Made by a program: the position numbers and the translations under genes
Notes under the pieces: generated by a model
What the model saw: only the letters and a program-made list of their open reading frames with translations
Database searches by the model: none
What the model was told of the DNA's origin: nothing
Part shown: positions 57,805 through 64,000 of the stretch, one piece after another
How the letters are laid out: every line of letters starts with the position of its first letter
Position numbering within the stretch: the first letter of the stretch is position 1
DNA from: a virus
Reading direction: 5' to 3' (one strand)
IMG/VR virus record: IMGVR_UViG_3300042888_002988
Coordinates: 62,001-126,000 of that record
DNA: 64,000 nt

Positions 57805-58248
57805 ATGAAAGACGTCTTCAGCTACGACAACAACATCAAAACCAGCGGGCAAATTGCTTCCGCTGACTTTGCCCGGGTATCCGTGAAGGCCGGCGGGGGA
57901 CGCAACTCCCTTGTCCAGTCCGTGGATGTGCAATATCGCCAGCAGATCGAGGAGGTCACCCAGGTGGGCTCCACGCAGATCTACTGGCTGCCTGGGCGCC
58001 CTCAGGGTTCCATCACCATCGGCTCGCTTGTGGGATCGGAAGGATTCTTCACCGACTGGAAATCGCCTTGCGGCCGTATCGACACTGCTTCCATCAGTGT
58101 CGAAGGTGGTAAGTGCGACTTCGGCGGTCAGGGCTCTCTGTTCTTCTCCGGTGCCATCGTGGAATCGCTCAACGCGAACATCCAGACTGGTCGCCAGACG
58201 ATCACTCAGGGCGCACAGATCCGCACGGCTGGCATGCGCGCCGCTTAA
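57805..58248 (+). CDS. Tail tube protein
   Basis: The 147-residue beta-rich protein lies directly after the sheath. It shows a run of strands with Gly turns (VQSVDVQYRQQIEEVTQVG, IYWLPGRPQGSITIGSLVG, GGQGSLFFSGAIVESLNAN) like tube proteins of contractile tails, whose size is typically 140-170. Its own promoter and the following strong terminator fit a highly expressed single gene. Confidence 0.65.
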   Translation: MKDVFSYDNNIKTSGQIASADFARVSVKAGGGRNSLVQSVDVQYRQQIEEVTQVGSTQIYWLPGRPQGSITIGSLVGSEGFFTDWKSPCGRIDTASISVEGGKCDFGGQGSLFFSGAIVESLNANIQTGRQTITQGAQIRTAGMRAA

Positions 58249-58286
58249 TTTCTTCCTCAAGCTAGGGACAGCAGGGGGACGAAGAG

Positions 58287-58321
58287 GTCCGCAGCGGGAT
58301 ACGTCACGCTGCGGACTTTTT
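58287..58321 (+). terminator. Strong hairpin terminator after the tail tube gene
   Basis: A perfect 10-bp stem (GTCCGCAGCG at 58287-58296, CGCTGCGGAC at 58307-58316) with a 10-base loop is followed by five T residues. Confidence 0.85.
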
Positions 58322-58327
58322 GCGCTC

Positions 58328-58356
58328 TTGATAAAGACGCCGCAGCCGATTAAAGT
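58328..58356 (+). promoter_or_regulatory. Sigma70-like promoter, leaderless type, for the spike/baseplate gene
   Basis: TTGATA (58328-58333), 17 bases, TAAAGT (58351-58356), then CGGCCT and ATG 58363. Confidence 0.7.
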
Positions 58357-58362
58357 CGGCCT

Positions 58363-60990
58363 ATGGCAGAGAGCACCCGCAAACCAGGCGATGGATTCCC
58401 GGACGTAAAGAAGTCGCGCAACGCGTCTGCCACTGGGGCACACAATGCAGAGCGTCTGGTGCCTGGCGCGACCTACACCGCCCAGGTTCAGGCTCGGCAA
58501 GGAGATGGCACCTATTCGGTGACCACTGAGGATCCAAAGCAGGAGGTGCATGGTGTGCGCCTGGCCGTGCCAGTGCTGGGTGGGTTATACGGACTGAAGA
58601 TTCGCTGCAGCTTGCCGCAATACACCAAGGTCAAAATCGCTTACGGAACTCCTTCGTTCATCTACGCTGTGATTCCAGAGAACAACACCGACTGGTTGAA
58701 CGCGCAGACGCGTTCAATTCTGTGGGGACCTGCGATGGACAAGGAACAGGGCGTGACCCTGGACAACTTCTCCGACCACGCCGAGGATCTCTTGGAGGGC
58801 GAAGTTGAACTCAACAACATGTTCGGTATCGCGCTGGAGTTCCTGACCACGCTGATCCGTATGAAGGCCAGCGACCGCGCGGCCGTGGAGTGCCACCTGA
58901 TCAATGACATGGTGCGCGTCATCTCCGCTCAGTATCGCCACATCAGCGGGCTCGGCGAGGATCTCATATTCGACCACGGCCGGCCCACGATGGAGCGCAG
59001 CTGGTCGATGTATCGTCACGAGGTGCTGGGCATCGCGAAGGAGAAGGAGCCGTTCGCTAAAATGAACGGCGACGAGGTAGACCGCGAAGATCTGGATGCC
59101 CGACGAGTTCTCGGGTTGGGGCGGAAGCGCCTGCACGAGTTTATCGGGTTCGCCGGTGACTTCATCCACAGTTTCGTGAGCGATCCGGCGAAGACAATCG
59201 TGTCTCTAGGAAGTCCATCTTCGGCTGCGTCTGGCGCCGGTAAGAGCTGGCTGCACCGCAACAGCGACGGGTCAGTCATTATCCAGTCGACAGCGGACAT
59301 CCGCATCGAGCGCACCTGCCGTATCCCCGTGGCCTTCCGCTATCAACACCACGAAGATCCTGAGATCACGAAGGGCCGAGAGTATGACGCGCTCACGAAG
59401 TCGTTCTTGGAGCTACCGAAAGCGCTCACGCCTGCCGATCCGCTGGATATCTATCAAGCCGCCTATCATATCCGCAGTTACTCCCGTTGGCTGGGGCGCT
59501 ATCACGCGTTCGCTCGCATGCTGCAGCTGGACCAGGAGTATCACGTGCCAGCGGAAGCAGATTCCCCGGCTCCGGACTGGCGGAACCGGGAAGCTGATCG
59601 CGAGGATGCCAACGGCCGTGCCACCTACCAGGACGACGTCACCGGCGACAAGGTTCTCTACTATGATGCCTACGCTTGTTTCGCGATCCATCGCGACGGA
59701 TCGATCGTGGTCTACGACGGCTATGGCGGAGCGGTCACCATGAGCAACGGCAACATTCAGATCAGCGCGACCCGTCACATCGACCTGGAGGCCGCTGGTG
59801 ATATCCGCATGGTGGCCGGCGGCAGCATCCTGATGAAGGCCCGCCGCAACATCGAACTGAATGCAGTGCTGGGAGGTATCGTCATGGCCAGCTACTCGTG
59901 GTTGAAAATGATCTGCCTGCAGGGGACGTTGTGGCTCCGGTCGAATGCGGTCACCGACAAGGAGGAGCCCATGCCAGAGCCCGCCGAACCGGGCATGCCG
60001 TTGCCAGAGGTGGCCGGCAAGGTTCACATCGCGCCTGGCAATCCCGACAACGCGCACGGCGCCGCCATCCTCATCGAGGCCGCCGAGGGCCATGCCATCT
60101 ACAGATCGCAGATGGGTGCGGTGCTGGCTGTGGACGGCTCACCCAGCGACACCAACGACGACAAGTTCAACCTCACGGTGAGTACGAACGGCGACCTGGA
60201 TCTGCGCGGCAAGCGGGCGGCCGACCTGCGCTCTAGCCAGCAGACGCGCGTCGCGGGCGGCACGAACCTGCTGCTCTCATCACTGTCCCTGCTGTCGGAC
60301 GCCAACGAGCTGCTCATCGGCCGCAACCTGGACGCCCCGGATCTCATCCTGCGCAACAAGCTGCTGTGGTGCCAGCGCATGTATGCTGGCGATCTGGCGG
60401 GCGGGCGCATCACCGGTCCGGAGCGCGGGCCGCGTGTGCCGATTCCCGATCCGCAGCGCGAAGTGCCGCTGAAGCATCACATCAACCACATCGACGTGTT
60501 TCCCAAGAACATCGCTCCCGCGCCGCCTGAGGGAGCCACGGACACGCAGAAGGAGCTCATGGCTGCCGCTGCCATGCTACCGTCCTCGCCGGCCATTCTG
60601 CCATGGAAGTCATCAGTCGATGGTCCGCTGTGGGCGTTCCCGCCGTCGGAAGAATACGTGTGGGACAACCGGGAGAAGACTGAGGGTGGCCTCCCGGAAA
60701 CGCTGACCCAGCAGCACCTGCGTCTTGACGCCCTGACGTCGGGCACCGACCGGTGGGGTGGTGCGGGCTACAAGACGTGGTCGATCAAGACTGGTATCAG
60801 TGGTAGGCGCATCAAGAGCTCTGGAGGCTTCGGTGCGAACGAGCTGCTGTATCGGGCCTCCGACGAGGGTGAGAGCCTACACGAACCATCCTCTACGCCG
60901 CCCTCCGGATTCGCTGACGTTCAGATCGAGTGGAAGCCAATCATCAGTCCCACGTTACAAGTCTTGAAACGCGCCGCAGAAGGCCCATAA
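58363..60990 (+). CDS. Baseplate spike protein, gp5/VgrG-like
   Basis: The 875-residue protein has an OB-like N-terminal domain (YTAQVQARQGDGTYSVTTE, LYGLKIRCSLPQYTKVKIA) and a large middle region. A series of short repeats follows from about residue 440 to 525 (HRDGSIVVYDGYGGAVTMS, GNIQISATRHIDLEAAGDI, RMVAGGSILMKARRNIELN), typical of the triple-stranded beta-helix needle of gp5/VgrG spikes. A second strand series precedes a polar C-terminus. It probably forms the membrane-piercing tip of the contractile tail. It follows a terminator and a leaderless-type promoter. Confidence 0.7.
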   Translation: MAESTRKPGDGFPDVKKSRNASATGAHNAERLVPGATYTAQVQARQGDGTYSVTTEDPKQEVHGVRLAVPVLGGLYGLKIRCSLPQYTKVKIAYGTPSFIYAVIPENNTDWLNAQTRSILWGPAMDKEQGVTLDNFSDHAEDLLEGEVELNNMFGIALEFLTTLIRMKASDRAAVECHLINDMVRVISAQYRHISGLGEDLIFDHGRPTMERSWSMYRHEVLGIAKEKEPFAKMNGDEVDREDLDARRVLGLGRKRLHEFIGFAGDFIHSFVSDPAKTIVSLGSPSSAASGAGKSWLHRNSDGSVIIQSTADIRIERTCRIPVAFRYQHHEDPEITKGREYDALTKSFLELPKALTPADPLDIYQAAYHIRSYSRWLGRYHAFARMLQLDQEYHVPAEADSPAPDWRNREADREDANGRATYQDDVTGDKVLYYDAYACFAIHRDGSIVVYDGYGGAVTMSNGNIQISATRHIDLEAAGDIRMVAGGSILMKARRNIELNAVLGGIVMASYSWLKMICLQGTLWLRSNAVTDKEEPMPEPAEPGMPLPEVAGKVHIAPGNPDNAHGAAILIEAAEGHAIYRSQMGAVLAVDGSPSDTNDDKFNLTVSTNGDLDLRGKRAADLRSSQQTRVAGGTNLLLSSLSLLSDANELLIGRNLDAPDLILRNKLLWCQRMYAGDLAGGRITGPERGPRVPIPDPQREVPLKHHINHIDVFPKNIAPAPPEGATDTQKELMAAAAMLPSSPAILPWKSSVDGPLWAFPPSEEYVWDNREKTEGGLPETLTQQHLRLDALTSGTDRWGGAGYKTWSIKTGISGRRIKSSGGFGANELLYRASDEGESLHEPSSTPPSGFADVQIEWKPIISPTLQVLKRAAEGP

Positions 60991-60991
60991 T
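60964..60991 (+). promoter_or_regulatory. Sigma70-like promoter for the tail-assembly chaperone gene
   Basis: TTGAAA (60964-60969), 16 bases, CATAAT (60986-60991), then the leader TTCCACACAGCAAACCAATA and CC before ATG 61014. Confidence 0.65.
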
Positions 60992-61013
60992 TTCCACACA
61001 GCAAACCAATACC

Positions 61014-61880
61014 ATGTCCAAGCACAAACATCCCGACACCCAGCCGCCAGAGCCCGACGAAACTCCAGCCTTCGACAGCATCTTCGATGGCGAACCTGAA
61101 ATGCCAGAACCTGGCGCTCATCGCCACGACGAGAGCGGCGAAGATCCTGCCGCACCTACGGTTACTACCGAGGACGGACACCTAAAAGCCAGCGTCCCGC
61201 TGGGCGACGTCAATCCCTACGACCACTCCGCGGAGCAGGACGCGATCGAGGAGAAGCGCAAGAAGGACGGCACCGCCCCGCCGCCGTTACCTGACGACGG
61301 CTTCACGCCTCTGCAGAATCCCAACATGATGCTGAACCCCACCGATCAGCTCATGGACGAGATGGAGCGCCGGTTCCAGATGGAGCTGGGCGACAGCAAG
61401 GTGAAAGTCACCGCCGCGGACCGCGACGCATTCGTGCGCTCCGCCCTGCTGGACCAGGAGATGGTCTTTGTCATCGAGGTCGAGGGCATCAATGCCACGG
61501 TCAAAGTCGCAATGGCCCCGGACGAGTTCACCAACAGCGCCGCCGCGGCCGTAACCCAGTGGGGCAAGGACGGATTCATCGATCCGGAAAGCCAGCTCCA
61601 GTGGCTCCTGGCGTTCCAACAGATACACGTGTGGTATCAGGTGCGCGAGATCAACGGTGAACCGACTCCCTGGTCGGACTACTGGGTCGATGGCCTGCCG
61701 ACGATCCGGGACATGCGCGCGAAGATGCGCGACCACGAGAGCTTCACGCCATTCTTCCAGATGAACGCGGTGAGGTGGCGCATGCTGCTGGACGCGGTGC
61801 GCACCGCCGAGCTCAAGTATAAGATCTGCCTCCAGAACTGGAAGAACCGGTCTTTTTTTACTGGGGCAGATACCGACTGA
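61014..61880 (+). CDS. Tail assembly chaperone, upstream (G-like) product
   Basis: The 288-residue protein starts at the ATG after an A/C-rich leader. It has an acidic disordered N-terminus (PDTQPPEPDETPAFDSIFD) and a helical C-terminal domain (SQLQWLLAFQQIHVWYQVR, MLLDAVRTAELKYKICLQN). It lies just before a short gene in the -1 frame and a large tape-measure-like gene, the classic G-GT-tape measure order. A slippery T7 run near its end should yield a longer fusion with the next frame. Confidence 0.6.
   Translation: MSKHKHPDTQPPEPDETPAFDSIFDGEPEMPEPGAHRHDESGEDPAAPTVTTEDGHLKASVPLGDVNPYDHSAEQDAIEEKRKKDGTAPPPLPDDGFTPLQNPNMMLNPTDQLMDEMERRFQMELGDSKVKVTAADRDAFVRSALLDQEMVFVIEVEGINATVKVAMAPDEFTNSAAAAVTQWGKDGFIDPESQLQWLLAFQQIHVWYQVREINGEPTPWSDYWVDGLPTIRDMRAKMRDHESFTPFFQMNAVRWRMLLDAVRTAELKYKICLQNWKNRSFFTGADTD
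61853..61859 (+). other. Probable -1 programmed ribosomal frameshift site
   Basis: In the zero frame the codons read T TTT TTT, a perfect slippery heptamer, then ACT. After a -1 slip the frame continues YWGRYRLM into the gene at 61880 with no stop, giving a fusion from 61014 to 62275. Confidence 0.7.
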
Positions 61881-62275
61881 TGGTAGTCGCCTATCTGCGT
61901 GGAGTGCTGCGCCCAAACCATCCCTTCGGCTCGCGATCGTTCACCACAGAGCAGATCGTGCTGGAGTCGCTGAGCGCCGAGCGCTTGTCCGACAACATGC
62001 AGGCGGAAGTCATGGCCGACCTCTCACTGATCCCGGCCATGAACCAGAAGGGTGTCATCAGCACGGCCGAGCGCGCGAACAGCCGCCTGGGTCGCGCCTG
62101 CGAACTGAGGTTGTTCGACATCTACAAAGTCGCCGACCAGATCGCTGGACGCATGAAGCGTGACACGAAAAATGAACTCTCCCTGTATCAGGTCTACCAA
62201 ATAGCTGAGAAGTCTGGTATCTTCGAAGCGTTCGACGCCCATTACAGGGAAGAGGACTCCAAGCCGCTGCTATGA
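61880..62275 (+). CDS. Tail assembly chaperone, frameshift extension (T-like)
   Basis: This 131-residue helical protein (AEVMADLSLIPAMNQKGV, ELSLYQVYQIAEKSGIFEA) can start at the ATG overlapping the previous stop, but it is in the -1 frame and open back to the slippery T7 at 61853. It is therefore likely made mainly as the C-terminal part of a frameshift fusion, as in the lambda G-GT system. Its stop overlaps the tape-measure-like start (ATGA). Confidence 0.6.
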   Translation: MVVAYLRGVLRPNHPFGSRSFTTEQIVLESLSAERLSDNMQAEVMADLSLIPAMNQKGVISTAERANSRLGRACELRLFDIYKVADQIAGRMKRDTKNELSLYQVYQIAEKSGIFEAFDAHYREEDSKPLL

Positions 62276-64000
62276 ATCCCTACGACCAATACCCCGTCGA
62301 TTACACCGGATACGGCCCCGCCGGCACCGGTGGCGCACCGACGCTGCAGGAGCTGCAGAGGCACCAGCGCAGCCGCCACATGACCACCCGCATGGCCCAG
62401 GCGGCCGGGTTCCTGGATCCGGTGGCTCAGGCCGCGGCGATGAAGATCACCAAGGGCGTCATCGGCGGTTCGCCGAGCCCGGACGCGCTGCGGCGCGCCA
62501 TGTTCAACTCGTCCACCGGTCAGATGGCGCAGGACGCGGCCATGGTCGGTCGGGCGTCCGGGATGCTGGGTCAGGGTGACCCGATCACCGCCGCATCCAA
62601 CATCATGCAGGGCGTGGCCGGTGGTGGCTTCCGCACCACCATGGGCGGAAACAATTCCTACGGCACGGGACCGGTGAGCGGAAATGGCAACATCTCCGAG
62701 CATGTGTCCATGGCCTTCATGAAGGGCATCATGCAGGACATGACCGGCGGCAAGGGTGACGGCAGTCGCACCAACGGCTTCAACGTCGAGGAGGTTTCGC
62801 AACTGTTCAAGACCTACGCGCAGCGCGGCGGCATCGGTCGCATCGCGCACATCCAGCAGGGGGCCGGCATCGGCACACGACTTTCTTCTGCCGCAGCAAA
62901 CGCTGTGGATCCGTCGCTGGCGGCGGACATGAAAGGCATCAAGCTGGAAGGCAGCGAGAAAGACCAGATCGCACAGTTGGAGGGTATCATGAATACCACC
63001 GACAACAAAAAGCTGAAGCAGGAGCTGGACAACGTCCTCAAGGCGCCGGCCGCTCTCATCATCAACAACGACGAGAAGCAGCGCGTCACCGGCTTCATGA
63101 AGAACATGACCGAGAGCCTGGCGGGCATGGCCGACATCTACGGCGAGCTGTCCGCCCCCGAACTGCAGCAAAAGCTCGAATCTATTTCCGGCATGCGCAT
63201 CACCAACCGGGAGCAGCTCGCCAAGGCCACTGCCATGACCAACCAGCTGCGCGGTGCGGCAGTGGTGAGCGGTATGGACCCACGGGCCTTCATGGACTGG
63301 TCCGGCGACATGCAGGCACAGCTCCGCGGCGACGTGGCCAATGTCCTCGGCGCTGACGGCCGCCACAGCGGCATCGTGAGCGGAGCCACCGCCGGCACGC
63401 ACAACCGCCTCATGGTCGACTCGGCCCTCGCCGGTAAAGCGGCGAACCAAGCCGTGGCGCAGGGCAGAGAGCTTGGCCTCAACCTGACAGACGCCCCGGA
63501 CATGACGGAGATCTACGAGGACAAGCGCCAGGGCACCATGCAGTTCATGGAGCGCTACGGCGGCGTGACCGCGGCCCAGGGCGGCCTGCAGTATCTGAGC
63601 GGCGACAAGCGCAAGGAGGTGGAGGGACTGATGGACAAGTTCAAGAATACCACCGACGCGGAGGAGCGCACGAACCTCAACAGCGAGATCGAAGCACTGC
63701 TCGGCGGCGAGAAGGGCTTCGACGCGTTCAAGGCCAGCCGCACCGGCAAGATCATGATGGCCAACTCCCAGAGCGACCCGGCCAATGCCAGGGAGATGGA
63801 GCGTATGGTCTCGGAGGGACGCGGCGACGCTGTGAGCATGGACCTACTGAACGACCAGCTGTCCGAGATGGGCATCAAGGACGCCGAGGGAACCGGCAAG
63901 ACGCTGTTCAAGGGTCTCGGCCTGAAGGGCATGGGCGACTTGCTGCGGACGTCTAAGACGGAGTTCACGCTGGATGAGAACGGCAAGTCCACGGATCGGA
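62272..64000 (+). CDS. Tape-measure-like protein, 3' end outside the window
   Basis: The frame runs from the ATG overlapping the chaperone stop to the end of the window without a stop (at least 576 residues). It is Met/Gly/Ala-rich, helical and without Cys (MTTRMAQAAGFLDPVAQAA; MKGIMQDMTGGKGDG; KLKQELDNVLKAPAALIIN). Position after the chaperone pair, large size and helical character fit the tape measure protein that sets tail length. No hydrolase or membrane domain is seen in the visible part. Confidence 0.6.
   Translation, partial: MNPYDQYPVDYTGYGPAGTGGAPTLQELQRHQRSRHMTTRMAQAAGFLDPVAQAAAMKITKGVIGGSPSPDALRRAMFNSSTGQMAQDAAMVGRASGMLGQGDPITAASNIMQGVAGGGFRTTMGGNNSYGTGPVSGNGNISEHVSMAFMKGIMQDMTGGKGDGSRTNGFNVEEVSQLFKTYAQRGGIGRIAHIQQGAGIGTRLSSAAANAVDPSLAADMKGIKLEGSEKDQIAQLEGIMNTTDNKKLKQELDNVLKAPAALIINNDEKQRVTGFMKNMTESLAGMADIYGELSAPELQQKLESISGMRITNREQLAKATAMTNQLRGAAVVSGMDPRAFMDWSGDMQAQLRGDVANVLGADGRHSGIVSGATAGTHNRLMVDSALAGKAANQAVAQGRELGLNLTDAPDMTEIYEDKRQGTMQFMERYGGVTAAQGGLQYLSGDKRKEVEGLMDKFKNTTDAEERTNLNSEIEALLGGEKGFDAFKASRTGKIMMANSQSDPANAREMERMVSEGRGDAVSMDLLNDQLSEMGIKDAEGTGKTLFKGLGLKGMGDLLRTSKTEFTLDENGKSTDR

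Noticed and set aside
62242-63450. 402-codon open frame on the minus strand
   Set aside because: It is antisense to the tape-measure-like gene; the plus-strand frame is coupled by ATGA to the chaperone gene and continues to the window end.
1-64000. tRNA genes, CRISPR arrays, insertion sequences, integrase or attachment sites
   Set aside because: I saw no cloverleaf-like genes, regularly spaced short repeats, transposase motifs or integrase motifs; a dedicated scan could still find a tRNA.

Overview
The window is a dense, almost entirely rightward array of about 75 genes from a large, GC-rich, contractile-tailed double-stranded DNA bacteriophage. The evidence is a head-to-tail order of prohead protease, scaffold, major capsid protein, neck proteins, tail sheath, tail tube, spike/baseplate protein, frameshifted tail-assembly chaperone pair and the start of a tape-measure-like protein (46-64 kb). 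Only one convincing gene lies on the minus strand, and I see no tRNA, rRNA, CRISPR array, insertion sequence, integrase, terminase or portal. The host cannot be named. A unimolecular spanin with an outer-membrane lipobox and two twin-arginine-type signal peptides point to a host with two membranes.

Layout. 0-6 kb: small genes, a YfaP-like beta-sandwich protein, a VWA protein and an adenylosuccinate-synthetase-family enzyme. 6-14.3 kb: a string of overlapping accessory genes, including a small 2OG-Fe(II)-oxygenase-like protein, an acyl-carrier-protein fusion, a HAD phosphatase, the N-terminal half of a split RNA polymerase beta-prime subunit, a CmoB-like methyltransferase and two Tat-signal proteins. 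14.4-18.3 kb: a probable fibre-like protein and a 943-residue polyprotein (zinc ribbon, HEGGH zincin, inorganic-pyrophosphatase-like domain). 18.3-29 kb: small genes, a SufE-like protein and two very large putative virion proteins. 29-33 kb: a coiled-coil protein and a lysis group (u-spanin, holin candidates, GH24 endolysin). 33.2-35.5 kb: a lone minus-strand MarR-type regulator divergent from the C-terminal half of beta-prime. 35.5-46 kb: Gly/Ala-rich proteins, several sharing an N-terminal PFAxL...EKxA signature. 46-64 kb: the head and tail module.

Expression logic. Few genes have a recognisable Shine-Dalgarno sequence. Three arrangements recur. (1) ATGA, GTGA or TAATG overlaps couple many genes. 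(2) Short leaders rich in A and C and poor in G precede others. (3) Promoters end only 6-9 bases before the start codon, so the mRNAs should be leaderless. Two promoter types are visible: a sigma70-like type (TTGnnn-N17-TAnnnT) with more than a dozen copies, and a distinct five-copy module, GCAATT-N16-CATAAN-N8-ATG, whose spacing and downstream bases are conserved. Hairpin terminators often sit immediately upstream of, or overlap, these promoters.

The most notable points are the split beta-prime with its first half under a leaderless promoter and its second half divergent from a MarR gene; the five-copy promoter module; host-like metabolic genes (ACP, SufE, PurA/PurZ family) inside a phage; a Tat-signal protein carrying a segment matching the major capsid protein; and a shared N-terminal tag on several virion-region proteins. 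Functions are read from motifs only; no search was run.
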